Position numbers and translations under genes: made by a program. Below, in pieces: positions 52,495 through 61,130 of a stretch of 64,000 bases of DNA (positions are counted from its first letter, which is position 1; each line of letters begins with the position of its first letter). This DNA is from JALYUA01 sp039933215 (GTDB lineage Bacteria; Acidobacteriota; Thermoanaerobaculia; UBA5066; Gp7-AA6): positions 1-64,000 of the forward strand of contig JBDTOO010000016.1 in assembly GCA_039933215.1 (NCBI GenBank), read 5' to 3'. The notes beneath the pieces were generated by a model that did no database searches, had not been told where the DNA came from, and saw only the letters and a list, made by a program, of their open reading frames with translations.

Positions 52495-54006
52495 TCAACC
52501 GCCGGCCGCCGCCAGATCCCGGCGCTCTCCCGCCGAGGACTCGTAGATGCGCCGGCCGCTGCCCGCTTCCGGATCGTTGCTCGCGACGCCGTCGAGCCGC
52601 CGCAGGAACTCCGCCTCGATCGGCCCCCTCGCGTCGTCGGGACAGAGCTCGATCGCGCGCGCCGCGTAGCGGAGGATCTGCGTCGTCTCGAGGCCTCCCG
52701 GGTCGTCGAAGAACCACCCGCAGCTCGTATACATGAGCATCGCGTGCCGCTGCATCTCGAGAAGCCGGCCCGCGTCCCGCCCGAGGGAGGCGTCCACGGG
52801 CGCCGCCGCGTGCCTCGAGAGAAAGTCGTCGAAGGCGTCCGTCGAGGGGTCGAGCACGACCGCGATCGACGCGTCCCGCGCCGCCCAGGGATCCGAGAAG
52901 ATCCGGGCGCCGCGATCTTCGAACACGGCGGCGAGGTCGTCGCGGAGACGATCGAGGGCGTCGCGGAGGGGCCCCCGCCAGACCTGGACCCATCCGGGGT
53001 GCAGTCCGGTGCGGCACGTGCAGTCGTCGCGCCACCGGCCGAGGCCGTGCGCGCAGCTCCACGCGGTGTTCTCGACGATCTCGACCTCGAACGCCGGCGG
53101 ATGGAGCGAGAGAAACTCGCCGTAGTTCGTCAGCCGCGCAAACCCGCTTCGGACGAGCTCGTCCAGACCCTCCGCGAGCGCGATCTCGCCGCCGCGGTGA
53201 TGGTGGCCGTACGTCTCTCCGTCGGTCGCGACGTGGAGAAGCTGATCGCCCGGGACGTCCGCGGCGAGCGAGGCGAGGCGGCGTGCGAAGCCCTCCCCTC
53301 CCTCGGCGAGCGCGCCGAAGGCGATGGCGTGCGAGGCGCCCCCGTCGTAGAAGAAGATCGCGATGCGGCGGCCCGACGGGAGCCGCGCCTCGTACGCGCG
53401 CCGGGGATCGATCCGGGCACCGGAGACGTCCGTCCATTCCGGCTCTCCGATCGCACGCACGCGGGCCGCCTGCTCCGGCGCGAGGATCGTGAAACGGATC
53501 CCCTGGCCGGCCAGAACCTCGAGCGTCGCCAGGTCGACCGCGGTCTCGGGCAGCCAGAGGCCCTCGGGCGACCGGCCGAAGCGGTGCTCGAAGTCCCGGA
53601 TTCCCCAGTAGACCTGCGTCCACCGGTCGCGCGGCGACGCGAGCGGGAGAATCATGTGGTTGTAGGCCTGCGCGATCGCGGACCCGTGCCCGCCGAACCG
53701 GTCGCGGCTCTCCCGGTCCGCGCGCCGGATCTCTCTCGACACGTCGGCCGCGCGCCGGTCGAGCCACGCGAGGAGCGTCGGACCGAAGTTGAAGCTCATC
53801 CGCGCGTAGTTCGAGGGAAAGCGGCGCTCGGACCCGTCCGGCAAACGGACCACCGGGGCCGCGTTCGGCCGGTAGCACTCTTCCGTGATGCGCTCGTTCC
53901 AGTTGTGAAACGGCGCCGCGGTCTTCTCGATGCCGATCTCCCCCGTCCAGGGATTCTCGCGGGGCGGCTGGTAGAAGTGACCGTGGACGCAGAGGTAGCG
54001 CGTCAC
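52495..54006 (-). CDS. GH57-family glycosidase (DUF3536 type)
   Basis: This 503-aa protein has YLCVHGHFYQPPRENPW at its start, the nucleophile Glu in GLWLPETAVDLATLEVLA, and the acid residue in VATDGETYGHHHRGG. These are GH57 motifs in the subfamily carrying DUF3536. Known GH57 members are alpha-amylases, glucanotransferases and branching enzymes; the activity here is not determinable. The GTG start overlaps the glgB stop as GTGA. With glgB, glgP and malQ it forms a glycogen-metabolism block. Confidence 0.88.
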   Translation of the reverse strand: MTRYLCVHGHFYQPPRENPWTGEIGIEKTAAPFHNWNERITEECYRPNAAPVVRLPDGSERRFPSNYARMSFNFGPTLLAWLDRRAADVSREIRRADRESRDRFGGHGSAIAQAYNHMILPLASPRDRWTQVYWGIRDFEHRFGRSPEGLWLPETAVDLATLEVLAGQGIRFTILAPEQAARVRAIGEPEWTDVSGARIDPRRAYEARLPSGRRIAIFFYDGGASHAIAFGALAEGGEGFARRLASLAADVPGDQLLHVATDGETYGHHHRGGEIALAEGLDELVRSGFARLTNYGEFLSLHPPAFEVEIVENTAWSCAHGLGRWRDDCTCRTGLHPGWVQVWRGPLRDALDRLRDDLAAVFEDRGARIFSDPWAARDASIAVVLDPSTDAFDDFLSRHAAAPVDASLGRDAGRLLEMQRHAMLMYTSCGWFFDDPGGLETTQILRYAARAIELCPDDARGPIEAEFLRRLDGVASNDPEAGSGRRIYESSAGERRDLAAAGG

Positions 54007-56159
54007 CCCTCATCCCCCGGCGTGTCCGTGTCAGGAGAGCGCGCGGGCCCTGCCGCGGCCGGCTCGGCCGTCCGCGCGGCGGCGGGCGAGATCCCGTCCG
54101 GCGCGGACTTCGCCGGCACCGGATCCGCGGCCTCTCCGGTCGCCTCGTCCGATTCCGTCTCGGTCTCCGTCTCGGGCTTCGGTTCCGGCTCGGCCGGCGG
54201 AGGAGGGGGCGGCGCGGACGCGGAGAGGAAGATCGCCGAGAGAGGCGGCAGCGTCAGGGTGAGGCGGAAAGGGCGCCCGTGGCTCGACAGGGGCTCCGCC
54301 TCGACGAGGTCACCGGTGCCGAGGCCGCTGCCTCCGTATTCGGCCGCGTCGCCGTTGGCGATCTCGCGCCAGGGACCGCCCCACGGTGCGCCGATCCCGT
54401 ATCCGTGCCGGGGAACGGGCGTGAAATTGAAGACGGCGATCACGGCGTCGCCGTTGATCGCCCGGCGCAGAAACGAGAGGACGCTCTGCGGGCTGTCCTG
54501 CAGGTCGATCCATTCGAACCCGGCCGGGTCGAAGTCGAGCTCGTGGAGCGCCGCCTCGCGCGCGTGCAGGCGGTTCAACTCCGCCGCCCATCGCTGCGCG
54601 CCGGCGTGGAAGGGCTGCTCCAGCAGAAACCACTGGACGCTCGAATCGTGATCCCACTCCGCCCACTGCCCGATCTCTCCACCCATGAAGAGCAGCTTCT
54701 TGCCGGGCACAGCCGCCTGGAACGCCAGCAGGAGGCGCAGGTTCGCGAACCGCTGCCACTCGTCCCCCGGCATCCGGTGAAGGAGCGATCCCTTCATGTG
54801 AACGACTTCGTCGTGTGAAAGCGGCAGCAGGAAGTTCTCCGAGTACGCGTACATCGGCCGGAACGTCAGGTTGCCGTGGTGGAAGGCGCGGTGGACGGGG
54901 TCCTGCTCCATGTATTCGAGCGTGTCGTTCATCCAGCCCATGTCCCATTTCATCCGGAAGCCGAGACCGCCGAGGATCGTGCTCCGCGTCACCATGGGCC
55001 AGGACGTCGACTCCTCGGCGATTGTCAGGACGTCCGGGTGGGAGCCGAGCACATGGTCGTTCAGCCGCCGAAGAAAGGTGATGGCGTCGAGATTCTCGCG
55101 GCCTCCGAACGCGTTCGGGATCCACTCGCCGGGGTCGCGGGAGTAGTCGAGGTGGAGCATCGAAGCGACGCCGTCCACGCGCAGGCCGTCCGCGTGGTAC
55201 TGCTCGATCCAGAAGAGCGCCGACGAGATGAGAAAGCTCCGGACCTCCGGCCGCCCGTAGTTGAAGATGGCGCTCTTCCAGTCGGGATGGAAGCCCTGCC
55301 GCGGGTCCGCGTGCTCGTAGAGATGCGTGCCGTCGAAGTAGCCGATGCCGTGCTCGTCGGTGGGGAAATGCGAGGGCACCCAGTCGAGGATGACGCCGAT
55401 CCCACTGCGGTGGAGATGATCGACCAGGGCCTGGAAATCCTGCGGGCTCCCCTGCCGCGCGGTGACCGCGAAATATCCGGTCACCTGGTAGCCCCACGAC
55501 GCGTAGTAGGGATGCTCCATCACGGGAAGGAATTCGACGTGGGTATAGCCCATGGACCGCGCGTAGTCGGCGAGCGGCTCCGCGATCTCGCGATAGTTGA
55601 GGAAGCGGCCGTCCGGTCCGCGGCGCCACGACCCGAGATGCACTTCGTAGATCGAGAGCGGCGAGGAGGGGCGCTGCCGGTCGCGGCGCGAAGCCATCCA
55701 TTCCTCGTCCGTCCATGAGAATTCGAGCGCGGTCACGATGGACGCGGTGCGCGGGGGCGTTTCCTGCCGGAACGCGTAAGGATCCGCCTTGTCGACGGTG
55801 TAGCCGCGAAACCTCGAAACGATCCGGTACTTGTAGACGGCGCCCTCGCCCACGCCGGGAACGAAGCCCTCCCAGACTCCGGCCTGGCCGCGGGGGGAAA
55901 GGGGATGCGCGCCGCCCTGCCAGCCGTTGAAGTCTCCGACGACGCTCACCGAGGCCGCCGCGGGAGCGAACACGGCGAAATGCGTTCCGGCGCCGGAGCC
56001 GGGGAGCTCCGTCGGGTGCGAACCGAGCCGGTTCTGCGCGTGGAAGTGGCTCCCCTCGTGGAAGAGGAAGAGATCCTCTTCGGAGAAGAAGGGGGCCGGC
56101 GTCACCGCGGTCTTCCGGCGCGAAGTCGTGGACGTCCGGCGGACGGGAGTCTTCGCCAC
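54003..56159 (-). CDS. glgB: 1,4-alpha-glucan branching enzyme with acidic Pro-rich tail
   Basis: This 718-aa GH13 enzyme introduces alpha-1,6 branches into glycogen. A CBM48 domain (THFAVFAPAAASVSVVGDFNGW) precedes the barrel. It has GVILDWVPSHFPTDEHG, GLRVDGVASMLHLDY (nucleophile Asp), TIAEEST (Glu), and LLPLSHDEVVH. The last about 90 residues are Pro/Glu/Thr/Ala-rich (TETETESDEATGEAADP) and are not part of normal GlgB. GTG 56159 has TAGACT 6 nt upstream, consistent with leaderless initiation. Confidence 0.94.
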   Translation of the reverse strand: MAKTPVRRTSTTSRRKTAVTPAPFFSEEDLFLFHEGSHFHAQNRLGSHPTELPGSGAGTHFAVFAPAAASVSVVGDFNGWQGGAHPLSPRGQAGVWEGFVPGVGEGAVYKYRIVSRFRGYTVDKADPYAFRQETPPRTASIVTALEFSWTDEEWMASRRDRQRPSSPLSIYEVHLGSWRRGPDGRFLNYREIAEPLADYARSMGYTHVEFLPVMEHPYYASWGYQVTGYFAVTARQGSPQDFQALVDHLHRSGIGVILDWVPSHFPTDEHGIGYFDGTHLYEHADPRQGFHPDWKSAIFNYGRPEVRSFLISSALFWIEQYHADGLRVDGVASMLHLDYSRDPGEWIPNAFGGRENLDAITFLRRLNDHVLGSHPDVLTIAEESTSWPMVTRSTILGGLGFRMKWDMGWMNDTLEYMEQDPVHRAFHHGNLTFRPMYAYSENFLLPLSHDEVVHMKGSLLHRMPGDEWQRFANLRLLLAFQAAVPGKKLLFMGGEIGQWAEWDHDSSVQWFLLEQPFHAGAQRWAAELNRLHAREAALHELDFDPAGFEWIDLQDSPQSVLSFLRRAINGDAVIAVFNFTPVPRHGYGIGAPWGGPWREIANGDAAEYGGSGLGTGDLVEAEPLSSHGRPFRLTLTLPPLSAIFLSASAPPPPPPAEPEPKPETETETESDEATGEAADPVPAKSAPDGISPAAARTAEPAAAGPARSPDTDTPGDEG

Positions 56160-56165
56160 GGAGTC

Positions 56166-56171
56166 AGTCTA
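56166..56171 (-). promoter_or_regulatory. -10-like box TAGACT, 6 nt before the glgB start
   Basis: On the minus strand TAGACT is followed by GACTCC and GTG. No ribosome site is present. It supports both the start choice and leaderless transcription. Confidence 0.45.
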
Positions 56172-56240
56172 ACGGCCCGCCGCCATCCGCCCGCGTCCCG
56201 CGGCCCGGCGCGGCGACCGAAGCCGGCGCGACCGCGGCGC

Positions 56241-56807
56241 TCATCCGCGGGGCGGGGGCCAGACCGGCCGAAGCGGCAGAATGAGGGGCCGGAGCGGGTC
56301 GGGCAGCGCCAGCGGCTCGGCGGACCGGATGCAGAGCTCCGGCGAAGGCCCGAGGACCATCTGGCGCATCCACAGCGCGGCGGCCGGACCCGTGAACGGC
56401 TCGAGGAGCCGGTCGAGCTCGGCGTAGCGCATCCCCGCGGGCTTGTCGAACCAGTGCGCGAAGAGGACGCCGCCGGGGCCGGCCTCGCCCCGCCGGAGGC
56501 GGTACACGCCGGCCGTTCCGCCGCCCGCGGCCCGGGCCACGGCGTCGTGGGCGGCGGCGTGGGCCGGACCGACCGCGCCCTCGTTCAAGGCGTCGAAGTC
56601 CGCGAATCCCCGCGTGCCGTACCACTCCTCGTAAGAGCGGCCGCCCGACGCCGCCCACCGCGCGCCTTCGACCGCCGCCGCCGCCGAGCGCACGAAGCCG
56701 GCCGGCGGGGCGGCGGCGAGAGACGCGTGAAAGTTCCGGATGAGCTCCTCGTACCGCGCGTCCTCGAGGGAGGAGGACTTCCAGTGCCAGAAGACGTAAG
56801 CGAGCAT
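56241..56807 (-). CDS. Conserved-looking protein of unknown function
   Basis: This 188-aa protein begins MLAYVFWHWKSSSLEDARYEELIRNFH and has an Ala-rich middle, SYEEWYGTRGFADFDALNEGAVGP, and VLFAHWFDKPAGMRYAELDRLLEP. It ends in a Pro-rich tail. Codon use is like its neighbours. No signal peptide or membrane span is seen. The W/H/Y-rich start and the GVYRLRRGE segment suggest a small folded enzyme or dabb-like domain, but I cannot assign a family. It lies 75 nt upstream (on the minus strand, after) the MFS gene. Confidence 0.65.
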   Translation of the reverse strand: MLAYVFWHWKSSSLEDARYEELIRNFHASLAAAPPAGFVRSAAAAVEGARWAASGGRSYEEWYGTRGFADFDALNEGAVGPAHAAAHDAVARAAGGGTAGVYRLRRGEAGPGGVLFAHWFDKPAGMRYAELDRLLEPFTGPAAALWMRQMVLGPSPELCIRSAEPLALPDPLRPLILPLRPVWPPPRG

Positions 56808-56882
56808 CGGTTCCTCCGGATCGGCGGCATGTTCGCACGCGGTGCCCTGACGCCTCGGACCACGCCGCGGCCCGCTCTCCCG

Positions 56883-58454
56883 TCAGCGGGCTTTCGCCGA
56901 AGACCGTTCCGATTGCGGGCCGCCCGATCGCAGGCCGAACGCGGCGCAAGCTCCCGCGAGGAGGGCGAGGGCCGCTCCGATCTCCATCACGACCCGGAAG
57001 GACGAGCCGAGGGCGAGGGCGATCGTCTCCTGGACCTTCCGCCGCTCGGGCTCCGGGAGCCCGGAGGGCGCCCTCGCGGCGCCGAGCTTGCGGCGTTCGG
57101 CCTCGGGCATCGCGCGGGCGGCGGACGAGAAGCCGGGCGACGCCAGGCGCCGGTCGAGGTCCCGATCGAACGCCCTCGAGGCGACCACCCCGACCGCGGC
57201 GATGAACAGGAGCCCGGCCACGCGCGCCACGGCGTTGTTGATCCCGGACGCGGCGCCGGACTGGCGGCGATCGACCGCGTTCAAGACGGTCGTCGTGAGC
57301 GGGGCGACCGTCAGGGCCATGCCGAGACCCATCGCGCAGGCGCCGGGCAGGATGCCGGAGACGTAGCCGTGCTCCGGAACGCGGAGCGCGAGGAGCAGGA
57401 ATCCGGCCGCCACGATGGACGGACCCGCGGTCAGGAAGAGGCGGGGGCCCAGGCGATCGGCCAGCTTTCCCGCGGTGCGCGAGAGGGATGAGATGAGCAG
57501 GACGATGGGAAGCATGGCCGCACCCGCCGCGGCGGACGAGTAGCCCTTCCCCTGGATGAGCTCGAACGGCAGAAAGAAGAAGGCCGCCCCGAAAGCTCCG
57601 TAGAGAAAGAACGTGAGGATGTTTGTCGCCGCGAAGGCCCGAATGCGGAAGAGAGCGATGGGCACCATCGGGCTCGACCGGCGATGCTCCACGGCGACGA
57701 GAGCGACGAGGCACGCGGTCCCGCCCGCGAGCGGCCCGAACACGAGGGGCGCGCCCCACCCGGAGGACGGCAGCTCGATCAAGCCGAACACGACGCCGCC
57801 GAGCCCGGCGGTCGCGAGGAGCGCTCCCGGCACGTCGACGCCGCCAGCGCCGGGGTTCCGGCTCTCGCGGATCTTCGCGCGCGCGATGACGAGGACGACC
57901 GCGGCAATCGGGACGTTCAAGAAGAAGACGGCCCGCCACGACGCCGCCTCGACGAGCCATCCGCCGAGGACCGGTCCAACGGCTCCGGAGATGGAAGTCA
58001 GCGCCGACCACGTCCCGATCGCGCGCCCCCGTTTCCCGGGCGGATAGGCCGCCGCCAGAATCGCGAGGCTCGAAGGCACGAGGAGCGCCGCGGCGATTCC
58101 CTGCGCGGCGCGGGCCGCGATCAGCGCCGGCGCGCTCGGTGCCAGTCCGCAGAGCACCGACGCCGCCGCGAACGCCGCAACACCGACGACGAACACGCGA
58201 CGGCGCCCGAAGCGATCCGCGAGGGAGCCTCCGACCAGGACGAGTGCGGACAGAAAGAGCGCATACGCCTCGACAACCCACTGCGCGGACGAGACCGTGG
58301 CGGAGAGATTCTTCTGGATGACGGGGAGCGCCACGCTGACGACGTTCGCGTCGAGGAAGGCGATGCTCGACCCGAGAATGGCGGCCGCCAGCGTCCACCG
58401 AGCGGCGGAAGGGTCGTCGTGTCTTACGGACGCTCCAGCGCCTGCCGATCCCAT
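56883..58454 (-). CDS. MFS exporter, DHA2 (EmrB/QacA) family
   Basis: This 523-aa protein has about 14 membrane spans. Motif A is GGSLADRFGRRRVF, and motif C is in SISGAVGPVLGGWLVEAASWRAVFFLNVP. FLDANVVSVALPVIQKNL at the first span is typical of DHA2 drug/proton antiporters. ATG 58454 is chosen; it overlaps the DUF5996 gene by 31 nt. A loop with two ERRKLGAARAP / ERRKVQE segments lies near the end. The substrate is unknown. A beta-lactamase is divergent nearby, but no functional link is shown. Confidence 0.9.
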   Translation of the reverse strand: MGSAGAGASVRHDDPSAARWTLAAAILGSSIAFLDANVVSVALPVIQKNLSATVSSAQWVVEAYALFLSALVLVGGSLADRFGRRRVFVVGVAAFAAASVLCGLAPSAPALIAARAAQGIAAALLVPSSLAILAAAYPPGKRGRAIGTWSALTSISGAVGPVLGGWLVEAASWRAVFFLNVPIAAVVLVIARAKIRESRNPGAGGVDVPGALLATAGLGGVVFGLIELPSSGWGAPLVFGPLAGGTACLVALVAVEHRRSSPMVPIALFRIRAFAATNILTFFLYGAFGAAFFFLPFELIQGKGYSSAAAGAAMLPIVLLISSLSRTAGKLADRLGPRLFLTAGPSIVAAGFLLLALRVPEHGYVSGILPGACAMGLGMALTVAPLTTTVLNAVDRRQSGAASGINNAVARVAGLLFIAAVGVVASRAFDRDLDRRLASPGFSSAARAMPEAERRKLGAARAPSGLPEPERRKVQETIALALGSSFRVVMEIGAALALLAGACAAFGLRSGGPQSERSSAKAR

Positions 58455-59329
58455 TTCGCGAGGCGCGCCCCCGCGTCGTAGGTGCTCTCGAGAAATTCCG
58501 TGAGAGCGCGCGACGGCGAGGGCGACTGCCGGACGGCCTCGTAGGGAAGGAGAAACTCCTTCATCTCCGGATGGTAGTAGGCCCCGTCGGGTCCCACGGA
58601 CGCGTCGGCGTAACCCTCCGGCTCGGGGGCCGCGTACGCGTAGAAGGACGCGTCGACGCCGTTTCCTCCCGGCCAGAATCCGGCGCTGATCACCTCGTGC
58701 GAATAGGCCTCCCGAGTGATGGCGTCGGCGCCCGGGCGCTCCGGCGCGCGCCGACCGGAAAAACGGGTCGCTGCGAGATCGAAGCTTCCCCAGAAGAAGT
58801 GCACCGGGCTCGCCTTCCCGAGGAACCTCCCCCGAAACGCTTCGAAGACCGGCTCCATCGCGACCAGCGCGAGCCAGAACCGGCGGGCCCCGTCGGGGTC
58901 GTAGGAGGAATGGGTGCGGTCCTCGTCGAACGGAATCGGGTCCGGGACCTCGACGGGCATTTTCCAGATCTTCACGGGGATGTTCAAAGACGTCAGCGCG
59001 GCGAGCACGTCCGCGTAGAAGTCGGCGACGGGGCGGGCCGTGAGCGGAATGACGCGGCTCTCCCCGGTGCTCGTCTCGATCGCGACGAGGTGATCGACGA
59101 AATCGAACCGGATCTCGAAGGCGCCGCCTGGGTGCGGGATCGCCGAGGTGGTCAGTCCGGACGCCGCGACATACAGGGGCACGTGCCACCAGTGATTGAC
59201 GGGCGGGGCCAGCGCCAGCCGGACCTTCCCGACGACCTGCGCGTACATATGGAGCGTCGCGCAGGTCTCCTTCCACTCCTCCAGCGGAACGGCGGGCCAC
59301 GCGGCGGCTTCGGTGCTTCGCGACGCCAT
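58424..59329 (-). CDS. DUF5996 family protein
   Basis: This 301-aa protein matches DUF5996. It shows AWPAVPLEEWKETCATLHMYAQVVGKVRL near the start, NHWWHVPLYVAASGLTTSAIP, FDFVDHLV, SPVHFFWGSFDLAATRFSGR and EVISAGFWPGG. The reaction is unknown. The ATG at 59329 is preceded by GGGGGTGGAG. The reading frame is open 82 codons further, but those codons run antisense through the beta-lactamase region and lack conserved content. It is co-transcribed with the MFS gene through a 31-nt overlap. Confidence 0.85.
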   Translation of the reverse strand: MASRSTEAAAWPAVPLEEWKETCATLHMYAQVVGKVRLALAPPVNHWWHVPLYVAASGLTTSAIPHPGGAFEIRFDFVDHLVAIETSTGESRVIPLTARPVADFYADVLAALTSLNIPVKIWKMPVEVPDPIPFDEDRTHSSYDPDGARRFWLALVAMEPVFEAFRGRFLGKASPVHFFWGSFDLAATRFSGRRAPERPGADAITREAYSHEVISAGFWPGGNGVDASFYAYAAPEPEGYADASVGPDGAYYHPEMKEFLLPYEAVRQSPSPSRALTEFLESTYDAGARLAKWDRQALERP

Positions 59330-59392
59330 CTCCACCCCCTGGCCGATGCTACAACGCACCGCGAGAAAGGATGGACCTCGGCGGAGCTCCCG

Positions 59393-59398
59393 TAGAAT
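59393..59398 (+). promoter_or_regulatory. -10-like box TAGAAT before the beta-lactamase leader
   Basis: TAGAAT is followed by TCCCCTCC and ATG 59407, the start of a 5-codon ORF that overlaps the beta-lactamase GTG. The spacing of 8 nt is the one seen at other leaderless starts in this window. Confidence 0.4.
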
Positions 59399-59406
59399 TC
59401 CCCTCC

Positions 59407-59424
59407 ATGGATCTGGTCCCGTGA
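59407..59424 (+). CDS. 5-codon leader ORF (MDLVP) overlapping the beta-lactamase start
   Basis: ATG 59407 reads M-D-L-V-P and stops at TGA 59422-59424, which overlaps the GTG (59421) of the beta-lactamase gene as GTGA. A TAGAAT box lies 8 nt before the ATG, and no ribosome site precedes the GTG. It may be a minimal leader that lets a leaderless ribosome reinitiate at the GTG. Chance occurrence cannot be ruled out from one sequence. Confidence 0.4.
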   Translation: MDLVP

Positions 59425-60353
59425 TCGCCACCCTCCTCCTGGCCGCCGCGGCCTCCGCGGGCGGCCCGTGCGGGCGGGAAGCCCTGCAGGACCGCATGGC
59501 CCGGATCGCGGAACCCGCGGGAGGACGGGTCGGCGCCTCCGCCCTCCTGATCGAGACGGGCGAGAGGGCCTCCACGAACGGAGACGCCCGCTTTCCGATG
59601 CAGAGCGTCTACAAGGTGCCGATCGCCATGGCGATCCTGCGGCGGGTCGACCGCGGAACGCTGAGCCTCGACGCGCGGACCCCGGTTCTCGCGGCCGACC
59701 TCGCTCCTCCCCGCGTGCACAGCCCGATGCGGGACCGGTTTCCCCGCGGCGGCCGCCTCGAGCCGACGCTCGAAGATCTCCTGCGCGCCACGATCGTCGA
59801 CAGCGACGGAACGGCGTCCGACCTCCTTCTGCGACTCGTGAGCCCGGACGAGGTCACGCGCTTCTTGCGGGAGATCGGGATCTCCGGACTGACCGTCGCC
59901 ACGAGCGAGGCCGGGATGTCGCGGAGCGAGGACGTGCAGTACCGCAATTGGGCGACTCCCGATGCCGCCGCGGATCTGCTCGCCCTCCTCGAAAAGGGCC
60001 GCGTCCTGTCCGGGGAGAGCCGGAGCGCGCTTCTCGGGTGGATGCGGGCCACGCCGGTGGGACCCGGCCGCCTGCGCGGGCTCCTCCCTCCGGGAACGGA
60101 CGTCGCGCACAAGACGGGTTCTTCGGGCACCGTCGGAGGAATGGACCGGGCCACGAACGACGCCGGGATCGTCACGCTTCCGGACGGGCGCCACCTGGCC
60201 GTCGTCGTGTTCGTCTCCGACTCCCGCGCCGATCAGGCGGCGCGGGAAGGCGTCATCGCCGGGATCGCGCGGGCGGCCTGGGACTGCTGGACCGCGCCCG
60301 GGGGCGGATCGCCGTCCGCTTCCCCGGGACCGCATCGCGCGCCGGGGAGATGA
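59421..60353 (+). CDS. Class A beta-lactamase, subclass A2-like
   Basis: This 310-aa serine hydrolase has a short signal peptide (VIATLLLAAAASAGG). SVYK is near residues 62-65 (nucleophile Ser and Lys), SDG stands in place of SDN, and the omega loop has EAGMS..EDVQYRNW. HKTGSSG gives the KTG motif. The omega-loop spacing matches PER/CfxA-like subclass A2 enzymes, with Glu in SEAGMS as the general base. The C-terminal 25 residues are Pro/Ser/Gly-rich and overlap the methyltransferase gene. Activity on beta-lactams is likely but untested. Confidence 0.85.
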   Translation: MIATLLLAAAASAGGPCGREALQDRMARIAEPAGGRVGASALLIETGERASTNGDARFPMQSVYKVPIAMAILRRVDRGTLSLDARTPVLAADLAPPRVHSPMRDRFPRGGRLEPTLEDLLRATIVDSDGTASDLLLRLVSPDEVTRFLREIGISGLTVATSEAGMSRSEDVQYRNWATPDAAADLLALLEKGRVLSGESRSALLGWMRATPVGPGRLRGLLPPGTDVAHKTGSSGTVGGMDRATNDAGIVTLPDGRHLAVVVFVSDSRADQAAREGVIAGIARAAWDCWTAPGGGSPSASPGPHRAPGR

Positions 60354-61110
60354 GCCCGCGCTTCCGGCGGGCGACGACGACGACGCGCGCGGCGTCCCTC
60401 GAAAACGGGCGGCCGTCGAAGTCTCCCCAGAGCGTCTCGACAGCGAGGCCGCACTCCTCGAACAGGGCGGAGATCTCCCGGATCTTCCAGGCGCGCGCGA
60501 CGAACGCCGCGTCGAGGGTTCGGTCGCGCTCCCCCGGCCGGCGGTCCGAATACCGGTATCGGCCGTGCCACAGGTCGCGCACGCCGACGGGGTACCAGGC
60601 CTCCTCGATCTCGAGCACGCCCTCCGGGTGCCGGATCCGCCGCGGGGGGAGCTCGGTCTGCCGGTCCCGCCGGTAGAGCCCCTCGAGGACGAACCGGCCG
60701 GCGGGCGCGAGCTGCGCCGCGACCGCGCGCAGGGCACGCCGCCGGTCGGCGAGGGAGAGGAGATGCGAAAAGGGATCGCTCGGCGCGACGATCAGGTCGA
60801 AGGGGCGCCCGAAGGCGACGCGCCGCATGTCGGCGGCGGCGAACCGGGCCGCCGACCCCGCGGCGACGCTCGCGACGGCGACGTCCAGCATCTCCAGGGA
60901 CACGTCGATTCCGACGGTCGGTGCGAGACGGGAGAGCGCCGCCGTGATCCGCCCGATCCCGCACCCGACCTCCAGGATGCTCTCCGGCCTCCACCGCCGC
61001 GCGAGCCCCCGCCAGAAGACGAGATGGGAACGCGCGATGGCCTCCTTCTCGTAGAAGGGAAGGATCTTCGCGTAGTAAGAGCGAACGTCCTCGACCGGCG
61101 CGCGAGACAC
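60253..61110 (-). CDS. Class I SAM-dependent methyltransferase
   Basis: This 285-aa protein has ILEVGCGIGRITAALSRL (SAM loop), VGIDVSLEMLDVA, FAAADMRRVAF and FDLIVAPSDPFSHLLSL. The Rossmann core ends near residue 245. The last about 35 residues are Arg/Pro/Ser-rich and lie antisense to the end of the beta-lactamase gene, a 101-bp tail-to-tail overlap. GTG 61110 has TATATA 6 nt upstream. Substrate unknown. It is divergent from the GT4 gene with only 20 bp between. Confidence 0.85.
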   Translation of the reverse strand: MSRAPVEDVRSYYAKILPFYEKEAIARSHLVFWRGLARRWRPESILEVGCGIGRITAALSRLAPTVGIDVSLEMLDVAVASVAAGSAARFAAADMRRVAFGRPFDLIVAPSDPFSHLLSLADRRRALRAVAAQLAPAGRFVLEGLYRRDRQTELPPRRIRHPEGVLEIEEAWYPVGVRDLWHGRYRYSDRRPGERDRTLDAAFVARAWKIREISALFEECGLAVETLWGDFDGRPFSRDAARVVVVARRKRGLISPARDAVPGKRTAIRPRARSSSPRPPARSRR

Positions 61111-61130
61111 GTCGGGTATATATCAGCGCC
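61111..61130. promoter_or_regulatory. 20-bp divergent promoter core with TATATAT
   Basis: The whole spacer between two divergent GTG starts is GTCGGGTATATATCAGCGCC. TATATA read leftward ends 6 nt before the methyltransferase GTG, and TATATC read rightward ends 6 nt before the GT4 GTG. One AT-rich core could thus serve two leaderless transcripts. Confidence 0.5.

Noticed and set aside
59330..59575. 82-codon N-terminal extension of the DUF5996 protein
   Set aside because: It is antisense to the beta-lactamase signal region, low in conserved content, and passes through that gene's promoter. ATG 59329 has a ribosome site.
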